Positions 44,090 through 53,502 of a DNA stretch of 64,000 nt are shown here, piece after piece. Every line of letters begins with the position of its first letter. Position 1 is the stretch's first letter. Below the pieces are notes generated by a model, which saw only the letters and a list, made by a program, of their open reading frames with translations, had not been told where the DNA came from and ran no database searches. The DNA comes from Helicobacter cholecystus (GTDB lineage Bacteria; Campylobacterota; Campylobacteria; Campylobacterales; Helicobacteraceae). The translations under genes and the position numbers were made by a program. The stretch lies in the NCBI RefSeq assembly GCF_003364215.1, contig NZ_NXLU01000005.1, positions 33,384 to 97,383 on the forward strand. Direction: 5' to 3'.

Positions 44090-45015
44090 TGCTTAGTCAA
44101 ATTATTTTTGTAGGTGGAAAAGGAGGAGTAGGTAAGAGCACAATTTCTAGCTCACTTGCCTGTAATCTCTCCTCACAAGGGAAAAAAACACTTCTCATTT
44201 CTACAGATCCTGCCCACAATTTAAGCGATTTATTTCAAGTGCAGTTGAGCAACTCTATCCTATCACTTAATCCTCAACTCTCTATTCTCGAAATTGATCC
44301 CATTAAAGAAGCAAAGCATTACACTCAAAAGATTGCCAAAGAGAATAAAGCCTTTGTAGGAGCAAGTTCTTATGAGATGCTTGATCGCTATTATAAAAGT
44401 GCAAGTGAGAATGCAATGACTCAAGAATCTGCACTTTTTGATCGCTTAATTTCTCTCATTACTCAAGAACTTTCATCTTGGGATCATTTCATTATTGATA
44501 CAGCTCCCACAGGGCATACCTTACGACTTTTTACCCTTGCACAAACACTTAAGACTTGGAGTAAAACTCTGCTTAAATACCAACAAAAAAATATGCATTT
44601 TCAAAATATTCTTGATACTCCCTCCACTCATCACAAATTACTCAATAAACTTCAAGCTCGTTATGAAAAATATGCAAAGTTTCAAGGGATTTTACAAGAT
44701 CCTAAACTTTGTTCTATTGTTTTTGTGCTTAATCCTGATTATTTGTGTATCGAGGAAACAAAAAGAGCAATTGCTCTGTTGCAAAATATCCAAGTTCATG
44801 CTCTTGCTATTAATAAAATTGCTCCTTTAGGCTCTGAATCTTTTTTTGAAAATCGCTATAAAATCCAAGAAAAATATTTGCAAAGAATTAGAAGTGAATT
44901 TCATCATTACAAACAATGGAATATCCCTCTTTTGGATTGCGATATTTTGCAAGAGACGCAAATTAAGGAGCTTTTAGAAGAAATTTTTGAGAAAAAGACT
45001 TGTAACTTTGATTGA
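44089..45015 (+). CDS. ArsA/Get3-family ATPase
   Basis: 308 residues from ATG 44089. Deviant Walker A GGKGGVGKSTISSSLA, the ArsA motif ISTDPAHNLSDLF, and IDTAPTGHTLRLFTL (switch II, the ArsA/TRC40 signature). The family includes arsenite pump ATPases and Get3-like tail-anchor factors; no arsB or ars regulator is adjacent, so arsenic resistance is not implied. The stop of the small upstream protein overlaps its start, so cstA, the small protein and this gene are probably one transcript. Confidence 0.87.
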   Translation: MLSQIIFVGGKGGVGKSTISSSLACNLSSQGKKTLLISTDPAHNLSDLFQVQLSNSILSLNPQLSILEIDPIKEAKHYTQKIAKENKAFVGASSYEMLDRYYKSASENAMTQESALFDRLISLITQELSSWDHFIIDTAPTGHTLRLFTLAQTLKTWSKTLLKYQQKNMHFQNILDTPSTHHKLLNKLQARYEKYAKFQGILQDPKLCSIVFVLNPDYLCIEETKRAIALLQNIQVHALAINKIAPLGSESFFENRYKIQEKYLQRIRSEFHHYKQWNIPLLDCDILQETQIKELLEEIFEKKTCNFD

Positions 45016-45050
45016 AATTAGCCCCTCCCTAAAAAAGGAGCTAAAAGAGA

Positions 45051-45770
45051 TTATTCAATATTGGTATATACTGCTTGGACATCATCATCTTCTTCGATTT
45101 TATCAAGCAGTTTTTCTGTTTGAAGCATTTGCTCTTCGCTTAGGCTAATAGGAGAATTAGCAATTCTTTGCAGGCTCGCTTTTTTTACAGTAATTCCCAG
45201 AGATTCAAATCCCTCACTCATTCGTCCAAAATCTGTGTAATCTCCATAGGCTACATATTGCACTTCCCCATCAATTTCCACACTTTCAAGTTCCTCAAGT
45301 CCAAAATCAATAAGGCAGAGTTCAAGTTCTTCAATATCCATTTGGGGTTGATTAAACTCAAAAACACTTTTGCGTGAGAACATAAATTCTAATGATCCAT
45401 TAGGCACAATTGTGGCATTGGGAGTTTTATTGAAATAGCTTTTGATATTGGCAATTGTTCGAGTGGGATTATCCGTGGTGCATTCAATCATAATGAGCAC
45501 GCCATAAGCAGCCTTTCCCTCATAAGTGATTTCACTAAAGATCCCATCTTTTCCACTTGCCCGCTTAATTGCTGCTTCAATATTATCTTTTGGCATATTT
45601 TGTGCCTTGGCATTAGCAATTGCAGTTCTTAGCTTTGCATTCATATCTGGATCACTTCCCCCCTCTTTTGCAGCTACAGTAATGGCCTTTGCGAGTTTGG
45701 GAAAAATTTTACTCATCTTATCCCATCGTTTTTCTTTGGCAGCACGACGATATTCAAATGCGCGTCCCAT
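45051..45770 (-). CDS. YebC/PmpR-family transcriptional or translation-associated protein
   Basis: 239 residues, standard length. [60 protein letters not shown] and the acidic C-terminus ([19 protein letters not shown]) are hallmarks of the family. YebC-type proteins have been tied to quorum-sensing regulation and, more recently, to relief of ribosome stalling at prolines. Convergent with the ArsA-like gene; the 35-base gap contains an imperfect GC-rich hairpin. Confidence 0.95.
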   Translation of the reverse strand: MGRAFEYRRAAKEKRWDKMSKIFPKLAKAITVAAKEGGSDPDMNAKLRTAIANAKAQNMPKDNIEAAIKRASGKDGIFSEITYEGKAAYGVLIMIECTTDNPTRTIANIKSYFNKTPNATIVPNGSLEFMFSRKSVFEFNQPQMDIEELELCLIDFGLEELESVEIDGEVQYVAYGDYTDFGRMSEGFESLGITVKKASLQRIANSPISLSEEQMLQTEKLLDKIEEDDDVQAVYTNIE

Positions 45771-45831
45771 TTTACATCCTTTTATAGAGAATAAAAAGTG
45801 TGAATTCTAGCATAAAGAGTGAGTTTGGGCT

Positions 45832-46737
45832 TTAAAGGATTTTAAAGCCAATGCGTTGGGAAATTTGATGATGAGGATGAATGAGCATCTCAAAACTAAT
45901 GTGTTTGTATTGGAGCTTAAGCTTACTGAATGCTCCCAAAAAATGAGCTTCAAGCACTTCTGCTTCAAATTTATCTCCTATTCCAATTTCACTTGCGCTA
46001 AAAATATAGTTTTTAGATTTAATCCATTTAAAAAACTCATCCTCTTCTTCTAGGGATTGGCAAATTACATTTAGATGCGGTAGGAAAACTTGAGATTGCG
46101 CAGATTTTGGAAAGAAATAAAGTTCTCTTGGAGTGTTAAAATCAATGATTTTTCCTTCTTTAAGCAAGGCAATATAATCAGAAAGATAATAGGCATCATC
46201 AATATCATGCGTGACAATAATTGCAGAAATATCTTGAGAGACAATCAAGGCTTTGAGCTCTTTGCGTAAAGATTCTTTAAGATTGCTGTCTAGATTGGAG
46301 AAGGGTTCATCAAGAAGTAAAAGCTCACAATCTGTTGCAATTGCTCTTGCAAAGGCTACCCTTTGTGCCTGTCCTCCTGAGATTTGAGAAATGGGGAATT
46401 TTTTGATTTTTGTAATCCCAAAAAGTTCTAAAAGTTCATCCAATCGTTTCTTTTTGTCTTTGGGATAACGATGGAGTGCGAAAAGAATATTTTCTTCTAC
46501 ATTTAAATGAGGAAAGAGGGCATAGTTTTGAAACATAATTGCACTTCTGGGGGTGCAGTAAAATTCTTTAAAGCGTGTGGGGGTTTCCAAGAAGGCAAGA
46601 ATTCTCAATAAGGTGCTTTTTCCACTTCCGCTATTCCCTAGAATGCTTAAGATCTCTCCTTTTTTGAGGGAGAGATTAATATCTTGTAAAACTTCACTCT
46701 TTCCAAAACTTTTATACATTCCTTTAATCTCTAGCAT
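45832..46737 (-). CDS. fbpC: Iron(III) ABC transporter ATP-binding protein (FbpC-like)
   Basis: 301 residues. Walker A ILGNSGSGKSTLLRI, signature ISGGQAQRVAFARAI, Walker B CELLLLDEPFSNLD and H-loop AIIVTHDIDD. A C-terminal regulatory domain follows. It overlaps the permease gene by 14 bases, third gene of fbpA-fbpB-fbpC. The transport of ferric iron is inferred from the permease and binding protein and the Fur box upstream. Confidence 0.92.
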   Translation of the reverse strand: MLEIKGMYKSFGKSEVLQDINLSLKKGEILSILGNSGSGKSTLLRILAFLETPTRFKEFYCTPRSAIMFQNYALFPHLNVEENILFALHRYPKDKKKRLDELLELFGITKIKKFPISQISGGQAQRVAFARAIATDCELLLLDEPFSNLDSNLKESLRKELKALIVSQDISAIIVTHDIDDAYYLSDYIALLKEGKIIDFNTPRELYFFPKSAQSQVFLPHLNVICQSLEEEDEFFKWIKSKNYIFSASEIGIGDKFEAEVLEAHFLGAFSKLKLQYKHISFEMLIHPHHQISQRIGFKIL

Positions 46738-48325
46738 TTTTGCTCCTTAAAATAATCATTCCCAAAAGCGAGAGGCATACAATCAATAATGAGGGTAGGG
46801 CACTCTCATAGAGCCTTTCATCTGAAGCATACCAAAATGCTTTTGTCGCAAGTGTTTCAAAGCCAAAGGGAGAGAGCATTCTTGTTAGGGGAAGTTCTTT
46901 GATTGTGTCGACAAAAACAATTAAAAGTGCTGAGAACATGAAATGCTTTAAGAGGGGGATATGAATTTTAAACCACAAAATCCAATAGCTTGGATTAAGA
47001 TTTAGGCTTACTTCATCAAGTGAGGGAGAAATCTTGTCATATCCGCTTTGAATAGAAAAAATGGCTACGGCTAAAAATCTTATCACATAAGCAAAGATAA
47101 GAATGCTTAAAGATGTTCCAAGTAAGGGAATTTTAAAGAGATTTGAGAGAAAGAGTGAGACAATCATCACGCTCACTCCCACAACTGCAGAAGGGATGGA
47201 ATATCCTAAAGAACTTGACTGAAGTAAAAAGGCTGAGAGAGGTTGAGATATTCTTGCACAAAAGCACAAAAATAGAGCACATATTAAGGTAAAAAAAGCA
47301 CTGAGTCCACCTACTAGTGCAGAATTAAGAGCAAGAAGATAAAAATCTTTTGTAAAGAGTTTGTCATCTTGGAGCCCCCAATACAAAAGCCAAATTAAAG
47401 GAAGCAAGAAGCCTAGAGTGGCAATCACAAAACAATATATAAATGCAAGAAAGGATTGCAATCCCTTAAGTGGAGTGAGTTTAAGAAGGGAACGCGTGTT
47501 TTGATTAGAACTGTAGTGTTTTTGATTTTTAATTCTTTGCTCTATGCTCATAAGGATACAAATAAATGCCATTAAGATTATGGCTAGGATGCTTGAGGAA
47601 TAGGGATCATTAAGATCATACCAAAGCTTAAAAATCCCTGCTGAAAAAGTATCTACTCCAAGGTAGGCACTTGCCCCATAATCGCTTAAAGTTTCCATGA
47701 GCACAAGCAAAATTCCAGCCATCATTGCGGGTTTGGCTAGAGGGAGGGAGATTTTTAGAAATATTTGCCATTGGCTATATTGCATTGTTTGGGCAACTTC
47801 ATAAAATTGGATAGATTGAGTAGAAAATGAGGTTTTAGCAAGGATATAGATATAGGGAAAAAGTGAGATTGTGAGCACAAAAATATTTCCATAAAGATTG
47901 AAAAAATCTATTCTAAAGCCAAAGATTTCATAAAAAATCCCACCAAAATCCATTATCCCTACATATACAAAGGCTAGGATATATGCAGGGATTGCAAGAG
48001 GGAGAAATAAGATTTTTTCTAAAACCTTCGAGAGAAAAAAATCAAAATATGAGACAAGATAAGCACAACTCACGCCAATAAAGCAGCTACACAAGCAAAC
48101 AAACAAAGTAGTCCAAAATGTATTTTTAAGAAATCTCCAATACAGAAATGAAAAAAAGTGATTGAGATTGGATTGAATTTCTTGTGTGATTTGAGAATCT
48201 TTAAAAAGAGAGTGAAAGAAAATGGAACCTGTTTCAATAAAAGAGCCAAAGATAGGGATAGTGATTACCCCTATCATTAAAATAGCTAAAACTTGTAGAA
48301 ATTTTTTTTGAGAGAAGATTCTCAT
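46724..48325 (-). CDS. fbpB: Iron(III) ABC transporter permease (FbpB-like, two-module)
   Basis: 533 residues, about twelve membrane helices in two repeated ABC permease modules. EAA-type loops are seen at YEVAQTMQYSQWQIFLKISLP and LDEVSLNLNPSYWILWFKIH. This duplicated form is the normal one for FbpB/SfuB. It overlaps the fbpA stop as ATGA. AT-rich and typical of Campylobacterota. Confidence 0.92.
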   Translation of the reverse strand: MRIFSQKKFLQVLAILMIGVITIPIFGSFIETGSIFFHSLFKDSQITQEIQSNLNHFFSFLYWRFLKNTFWTTLFVCLCSCFIGVSCAYLVSYFDFFLSKVLEKILFLPLAIPAYILAFVYVGIMDFGGIFYEIFGFRIDFFNLYGNIFVLTISLFPYIYILAKTSFSTQSIQFYEVAQTMQYSQWQIFLKISLPLAKPAMMAGILLVLMETLSDYGASAYLGVDTFSAGIFKLWYDLNDPYSSSILAIILMAFICILMSIEQRIKNQKHYSSNQNTRSLLKLTPLKGLQSFLAFIYCFVIATLGFLLPLIWLLYWGLQDDKLFTKDFYLLALNSALVGGLSAFFTLICALFLCFCARISQPLSAFLLQSSSLGYSIPSAVVGVSVMIVSLFLSNLFKIPLLGTSLSILIFAYVIRFLAVAIFSIQSGYDKISPSLDEVSLNLNPSYWILWFKIHIPLLKHFMFSALLIVFVDTIKELPLTRMLSPFGFETLATKAFWYASDERLYESALPSLLIVCLSLLGMIILRSKNARD

Positions 48326-49323
48326 CTGAAGCCAACTTCATCATAAATCTTGACGGCTTCTTTAACTTTTTTAGCAATATCACTCAGAGGTGTTTGATCT
48401 GCTTTAAATTTCCCAAAACTCTTGATCGTAGCATTAAGTGGGACATCATCTCTTATGGGGTATTCAAAGTTGATATTTGTAAGCATCTCTTGAACTTCCT
48501 TACTGAGTAAAAACTCCATAAAGGCCTGAGCTTCTTTACGATTCTTGCTTGATTTTGTCATTGCTACCCCGCTCACATTAATATGTGTGCCATAACTCTC
48601 TTGATTAGGGAAGATGATTGCTAGAGAGTTAGCAACTTTAACATCTTGAGGATTCTTAGAATGTTTCATTAATCCAATGTAGTAGGTATTCATAATTGCA
48701 AAATCCCCCTCTCCTGCATATACACGTCTGGCTTGATCTCTGTCTCCACCTTTTGGGTCACTTGCAAGATTATCTAGCACACCTTTTGCCCATTTCTTGG
48801 CTTCACTTTCGCCATGATGGACAATGATACTGGCCAAAAGTGTTTTGCTATAAGCAGCTGTTGCACTCCTAACCAAAAGTTTTCCCTTAAGATTGGGATT
48901 TATAAGATCTTCATAGGTTCGTATAAGATTGGGGTTTACTCCTCTATCCTTGGCATAAACAATAACTCTTGCACGTTTAGTGATGGCAAACCACTCATTG
49001 TCTTCATCTCTAAGATAGGATGGAATCATTTCTTTTAAAATTGGAGAATCTACACTTGCTAAGAGATTGGAATTTTTTGCCTCTGTAAGGTTGGAGATGT
49101 CTGCTGTAATAAAAAGATCAGCTTTTGAATTTTCTCCTTCAAGCCTCATCCTTTTAATAAGCTCTTGAGGTTTAGCTTGAGTGTGATGAACTTTAATTCC
49201 TGTTTTTTGTTCAAATTTTTTAATAATTTCAAAATCAGCATCATAATGCCTTGATGAATAGATATTAAGCTCTGCACAAAAAAGTAAAGAGCTTAAGATT
49301 GAAAATGCGATGATTTTTTTCAT
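48322..49323 (-). CDS. fbpA: Iron(III) ABC transporter substrate-binding protein (FbpA-like)
   Basis: Periplasmic ferric-iron carrier. About 333 residues. Signal peptide MKKIIAFSILSSLLFCAELN, then NIYSSRHYDADFEIIKKFEQ, KADLFITADISNLTEA, and YAGEGDFAIMNTYYIGL with the tyrosine pair that holds Fe(III) in FbpA. Start at 49323: AAAGGAG precedes it, unlike the longer frame from 49365. First gene of the operon, behind a good Fur box. Confidence 0.93.
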   Translation of the reverse strand: MKKIIAFSILSSLLFCAELNIYSSRHYDADFEIIKKFEQKTGIKVHHTQAKPQELIKRMRLEGENSKADLFITADISNLTEAKNSNLLASVDSPILKEMIPSYLRDEDNEWFAITKRARVIVYAKDRGVNPNLIRTYEDLINPNLKGKLLVRSATAAYSKTLLASIIVHHGESEAKKWAKGVLDNLASDPKGGDRDQARRVYAGEGDFAIMNTYYIGLMKHSKNPQDVKVANSLAIIFPNQESYGTHINVSGVAMTKSSKNRKEAQAFMEFLLSKEVQEMLTNINFEYPIRDDVPLNATIKSFGKFKADQTPLSDIAKKVKEAVKIYDEVGFR

Positions 49324-49346
49324 AATTGACTCCTTTAAATATATTT

Positions 49347-49374
49347 TGATAATCATTATTATCACTCAATCATA
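49347..49374 (-). promoter_or_regulatory. Fur box and promoter of fbpABC
   Basis: Inverted repeat TGATAAT-CATT-ATTATCA (49347-49364), very close to the Fur consensus, 24 bases upstream of fbpA. Reading leftwards, a -10-like TATGAT lies at 49374-49369, so Fur would cover the transcription start. Iron-replete repression is expected. Confidence 0.75.
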
Positions 49375-49587
49375 TAATACTTTTTTTTGTTTAGAGAAAA
49401 AATTTTAAAGAAATGCAAATTCTCCTGTAAGGAACATAGCTAAAAGTTTTGCTACACTTTTACTCTTAAGAAAAATAATTGAGTATATTTTGAAAATTAT
49501 CAGTCAAAAATACTCTTAAGAATTGAGATCTTTATCTTTATGTGGGTTTTTTGTGATAAAAGAAATTTTAAAACATAAGGAATAATC

Positions 49588-49839
49588 ATGATTTTTACTG
49601 ATGAGGAATTGCTCATTCCTATCCAAGCGAGCATAGAAAAGGTCCGTCCTTATCTTCTAAGAGATGGTGGAGATATGCAACTTAAAGAAGTTAAAGATGG
49701 AAAAGTGTATATTGCTTTGCAAGGGGCTTGTAAAAGTTGTCCAAGTAGCACAATTACACTTAAGAATAAAATTGAACACCAACTAAAAGTTGATATTCAT
49801 CCTGATATTGAGGTGATTAAGGTGGATGAGATGGAATGA
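49588..49839 (+). CDS. NifU-like C-terminal-domain iron-sulfur scaffold (Nfu)
   Basis: 83 residues with the Nfu thioredoxin-like fold signature: IEKVRPYLLRDGGDMQLKEV and the CxxC of QGACKSCPSSTITLKNKI. It stores or hands on Fe-S clusters. It overlaps the next gene by four bases (ATGA). In H. pylori the same order (nifU-like, hypothetical, murE) is known, which supports both identification and origin. Confidence 0.93.
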   Translation: MIFTDEELLIPIQASIEKVRPYLLRDGGDMQLKEVKDGKVYIALQGACKSCPSSTITLKNKIEHQLKVDIHPDIEVIKVDEME

Positions 49840-50423
49840 AAATGAAAAAAAAAGTCATACAGGGTTTTAATCTCCTCTCTAAGGGAGTTATAAGAGAGGC
49901 AAGCCAAATTTTTAGTGAACAATACTTTTTAGATCCCAATGATTTAGACAGTCAATATGGAAAAATTTTTTGTGATATTTCAATGCAAAATTTTGGAAAA
50001 GGGGTTGGTTTGGGGGATTATTATTTTATGCGTAGAAAGGTGAAAAAAGCATCAGAGCTTGTACAAGAAATGGAGATTATGCTCTCAAAAATTAATGAGA
50101 TTGAAAACTTTGAGGTCCAAGAAGCACTTAAATTTGCATTATATCAAGCCGAATCTCTGGAATGTATCACCTTAGATGATTTCAAAAAATATATTGCTAC
50201 TCAAGAAAATTTTAAAGAGGCTTTTGAGGATTTTAATTTCAGCACAAAAATTGTTTTTTTTAATAAAGATGAATTGTGTGAATTTTTAAATCTCCTAATA
50301 GAGAAGGGTTTGCCAACCTTAACTTTGCAGTATGCAGAGGCAATTGGGGCAAATCACGATCTAGATCCAAGAATTTATAATATTTTGCAAAAGGCGGTAA
50401 AACAAAGTAATGAAAGTAAATAA
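49836..50423 (+). CDS. Conserved hypothetical protein between nfu and murE
   Basis: 195 residues, soluble, helical and charged, no signal peptide. KGVIREASQIFSEQYFLDPN looks like a TPR-type helix pair, and the rest (KKASELVQEMEIMLSKINEI) is probably helical. The equivalent position in H. pylori holds a protein of unknown role. Overlaps nfu by four bases and murE by 14, so all three are one operon. No function assigned. Confidence 0.75.
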   Translation: MKMKKKVIQGFNLLSKGVIREASQIFSEQYFLDPNDLDSQYGKIFCDISMQNFGKGVGLGDYYFMRRKVKKASELVQEMEIMLSKINEIENFEVQEALKFALYQAESLECITLDDFKKYIATQENFKEAFEDFNFSTKIVFFNKDELCEFLNLLIEKGLPTLTLQYAEAIGANHDLDPRIYNILQKAVKQSNESK

Positions 50424-51729
50424 AAGCTTCAATTACCAAGGACATTCTTACACTTCTTTATGTGATGATAGTATCCAAGCTTCAGAGGATTTGAATGCTT
50501 TATTTGTAAGAACAACAATGAATCAAAAATATCAAGACAGTGTTGCACATCTCCCCAGTATCGATGAGAGTGAGCTTAAGAATTTTTTTACCCTCTCTCC
50601 TAAAATTATTGCAATTACAGGCACAAATGGAAAAACTACAACAGCAGCACTTATAGATTATTCCTTAAGAAAATTGGGCTATAAAGTGGCACTGCTAGGA
50701 ACAAGAGGGTTTTTTATCAATGCACTAAGAAAGCAACCCAAAGGGCTTACAACCCCAACGATTTTGGAACTTTACCACTATATTGAAGAGGCAAGAGAGT
50801 GTGATTTTTTCGTAATGGAGGTTTCTTCTCATGCAATTGTGCAAAATAGAATCTTAGGGCTTGACTTTGCACTTAAGGCTTTGACAAATATCACAAGTGA
50901 TCATTTGGATTTTCATAAAGATTTGCAAGAGTATCAGAGAGTAAAAAATAGTTTTTTTGATGGATGTACTCTTGAGGTGATTAATGCTGATGAGCCTAAT
51001 GTACATATACAAACACCTTTCTTGGGATATTCTTTATGCAAAAAGGCCCAGGTGTATTCTTTAAAGTATTCTTGTTCCCCCTTTATTAATGCAACCGTAT
51101 GCACACAAGAGGAGAGAGAGATTTTAAAAAGTTCAATGTGTGGAAAACATAATCTCTACAATCTCTTATGTGCCATTACTTCAATTAAGGCTCTCACAAA
51201 GTATCCTTTAAAAGAGATTTTAGAGAGTTTGCAAGACTTTGAGGGAGTGGAGGGAAGAATGCAGATTGTCAATAAAGATCCACTCATTATTGTTGATTTT
51301 GCACATACATATGATGGGATTGAAAAGATTCTAGAAAGCTTTGAGGGTAAAAAGATTTCTGTACTTTTTGGTGCTGGAGGAGATAGAGATAAGAGTAAGC
51401 GTCCCAAAATGGGAGAAGTAGTGCAAAAATATGCTCAAAAAATTTATATTACAAGTGATAATCCACGCAGTGAAAACCCTCAAGACATTATTGTAGATAT
51501 TCTCTCAGGCATGAGACAAGATCACAGCATTCGTTCAATTAACCCCATTAGAGAGCAAGCAATTGAACAAGCAATTAGAGAACAAGAAAGAGATGAAATT
51601 TTATTTATTTTAGGGAAAGGGGATGAAACTTATCAGATCATTGGACACCAAAAAATTCATTTTGATGATAGAGAAGTCATTGCAAGTGTGTTAAAATCGC
51701 AAGAAAAAAGGAATATAAATGATGCTTGA
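50410..51729 (+). CDS. murE: UDP-MurNAc-tripeptide synthetase MurE
   Basis: Adds meso-diaminopimelate to UDP-MurNAc-L-Ala-D-Glu in peptidoglycan synthesis. 439 residues, short for the family, as in Helicobacter. ATP-binding [18 protein letters not shown], central [12 protein letters not shown] and HLDFHKDL, and the DAP-recognition region [12 protein letters not shown] (DNPR motif) that specifies diaminopimelate rather than lysine. The stop region overlaps panD by 11 bases. Confidence 0.95.
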   Translation: MKVNKSFNYQGHSYTSLCDDSIQASEDLNALFVRTTMNQKYQDSVAHLPSIDESELKNFFTLSPKIIAITGTNGKTTTAALIDYSLRKLGYKVALLGTRGFFINALRKQPKGLTTPTILELYHYIEEARECDFFVMEVSSHAIVQNRILGLDFALKALTNITSDHLDFHKDLQEYQRVKNSFFDGCTLEVINADEPNVHIQTPFLGYSLCKKAQVYSLKYSCSPFINATVCTQEEREILKSSMCGKHNLYNLLCAITSIKALTKYPLKEILESLQDFEGVEGRMQIVNKDPLIIVDFAHTYDGIEKILESFEGKKISVLFGAGGDRDKSKRPKMGEVVQKYAQKIYITSDNPRSENPQDIIVDILSGMRQDHSIRSINPIREQAIEQAIREQERDEILFILGKGDETYQIIGHQKIHFDDREVIASVLKSQEKRNINDA

Positions 51730-52084
51730 AATGCTTTATAGCAAGATTCATAGGGCCACAGTGACTGATGCTAATCTTAACTATGAGGGATCAATCACTA
51801 TTGATGAGGAGCTTGCCAAAAGTGCCAATCTGCATAAGGGCATTAAAGTTGATATTGTTAATATTAATAATGGAGAGAGATTTAGCACCTATGTTATTTA
51901 TGGACAAGCAGGCTCTAAAACAATATGCCTTAATGGTGCAGCAGCTCGTAAAGTGCATACAGGTGATAAAATCATTATTATTGCTTATGCAACCTATTGT
52001 GATGAGGACTTGAAGCATTATAAACCTACAGTAATTTTGCTTGATGATAAAAATAATATTGAATCCATTAAATATGAGGTGTAA
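51719..52084 (+). CDS. panD: Aspartate 1-decarboxylase proenzyme
   Basis: Makes beta-alanine for pantothenate and CoA. 121 residues. The self-cleavage site is in NYEGSITID (Gly-Ser), which gives the pyruvoyl group. [10 protein letters not shown] and [20 protein letters not shown] complete the family pattern. AAGGA six bases before the ATG. It follows murE by overlap and precedes ybaB by two bases, the same order as in H. pylori. Confidence 0.97.
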   Translation: MMLEMLYSKIHRATVTDANLNYEGSITIDEELAKSANLHKGIKVDIVNINNGERFSTYVIYGQAGSKTICLNGAAARKVHTGDKIIIIAYATYCDEDLKHYKPTVILLDDKNNIESIKYEV

Positions 52085-52086
52085 AA

Positions 52087-52392
52087 ATGTTTGATACAAA
52101 TAAATTTCAAGAACTTTTAGGAAATCTTCAAGAAAAAGCAAAAGAATTAGAAGAAAAAAGCAAGAGTGAGATTTATGAGGTTAAAAGTGGAGGAGGGCTT
52201 GTAAGTCTTAGAGCTAATGGGGCGGGAGAAATTGTGGATTTAAACATTGATGAGAGTTTATTAAGCGATAAAGAGGCAATGCAGATCTTGCTCATTGGTG
52301 CCTTCAATGAAGTTTTTTCAAAGATTGAAGAGGGTAAGAAAAATCAAGCTATGGGTATGCTTGGTGGAATCAATCCTTTTGGACAATGCTAA
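52087..52392 (+). CDS. YbaB/EbfC-family nucleoid-associated protein
   Basis: 101 residues. FDTNKFQELLGNLQEKAKEL forms the helical N-terminus; the dimer core contains YEVKSGGGLVSLRANGAGEI. YbaB-like dimers bind DNA non-specifically or with mild preference and shape the nucleoid. It lies between panD and the PDZ protein, two bases after panD. Confidence 0.93.
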   Translation: MFDTNKFQELLGNLQEKAKELEEKSKSEIYEVKSGGGLVSLRANGAGEIVDLNIDESLLSDKEAMQILLIGAFNEVFSKIEEGKKNQAMGMLGGINPFGQC

Positions 52393-52395
52393 AAA

Positions 52396-53502
52396 ATGAG
52401 ATTTTTTCTTTTTGGTCTTATTTTTAGCTCTTGGCTTTTTGCTTATGATTTTGAGATTTGTAAAAAGTATTATCAAGTTGCATCTAAGAAAATTGAAAAT
52501 TCAAGGGTGGTCTTGATTGAGCATGGGGATAAAAAATTTTATATAGGATTTTTCTCTAAAGCCCCTAAGGATGTAGAAATTCTCAAGGCTGATCCCTTTG
52601 TGGGGCTTTATGCTTTTCCTTTTACTTCCAAGGACGCACAAACCTATATGATCATGCCCCTTGATGACAAAGCTTTAAGCCTTAATATGGCAGATCTTAC
52701 AGAAAAATATGCAGAAAAAGGGATTGTGATTGAGCCACAAAAAGGGTTTTTAACTTATGCACGTTTTAGTGCACAGACTATTCTAAATAGCGTCATTTCA
52801 AATATTTGCTATCAGATTTATGGCATTGGTATGGGAGATAATCTTTTTATTGATAGTCAATATCTCTTAAGATTCATTGAGCAAGAAGAGCCCTATTATG
52901 GAGATATTGGGGTAAGACTTTATATGCCAAATAAAGACCATCCCCATGATGTTTTAAAAGTGGAATATGTTGATCCTTTTTTTCCTAATGTACCCTTTCT
53001 TAAAGATGATGAAATCCTCTCCATCAACAATAAAGAGTTTAAGGATTATTATGATTTTGAGTGGTATGTGGCAAATTTGGAAGAACACTCTACAGCAAAT
53101 GTAAAAATTCGACGCGCAGATAAAATTGAAACTTTTTCTATCAAAGTTTCAAGACGTTATGGAGGATTTTTGCTTCCTGATCGTTTTTTTGAGCGTATTG
53201 GAATTACACTTAATGATGAGCTTATGATCACGGCTATTGATCCGAAATTTCAAGCCCTTCAGCAAGGATTGCTTGTAGGGGATAGAATTTTATGGATTAA
53301 TAATAAAAAAATTCTCAATCCTAATGAAAAAACTCAAAGTAAGGAAGTAGAAAAGCGTTTAAGATTTTTGCTCACTGAGGCGGTGAAACTAGGACGATTG
53401 GATATCTTAATTTCTCGTGAAGGTTTTCAATTTTCTCTTAATCTTATTGGTGGACTTAATAATGCATACATTCAATCTCGATACAACCCTTTTGGATTTT
53501 GA
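52396..53502 (+). CDS. Periplasmic PDZ-domain protein of unknown function
   Basis: 368 residues with a signal peptide MRFFLFGLIFSSWLFAYDF. Two PDZ-like segments are suggested: about 195-260 (FLKDDEILSINNKEFKDYYD) and about 280-340 (QQGLLVGDRILWINNKKI). No protease catalytic residues are seen, so it may act as an adaptor or sensor in the envelope. The H. pylori equivalent behind panD-ybaB is uncharacterised. Its 3' end overlaps ispA by 41 bases. Confidence 0.8.
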   Translation: MRFFLFGLIFSSWLFAYDFEICKKYYQVASKKIENSRVVLIEHGDKKFYIGFFSKAPKDVEILKADPFVGLYAFPFTSKDAQTYMIMPLDDKALSLNMADLTEKYAEKGIVIEPQKGFLTYARFSAQTILNSVISNICYQIYGIGMGDNLFIDSQYLLRFIEQEEPYYGDIGVRLYMPNKDHPHDVLKVEYVDPFFPNVPFLKDDEILSINNKEFKDYYDFEWYVANLEEHSTANVKIRRADKIETFSIKVSRRYGGFLLPDRFFERIGITLNDELMITAIDPKFQALQQGLLVGDRILWINNKKILNPNEKTQSKEVEKRLRFLLTEAVKLGRLDILISREGFQFSLNLIGGLNNAYIQSRYNPFGF

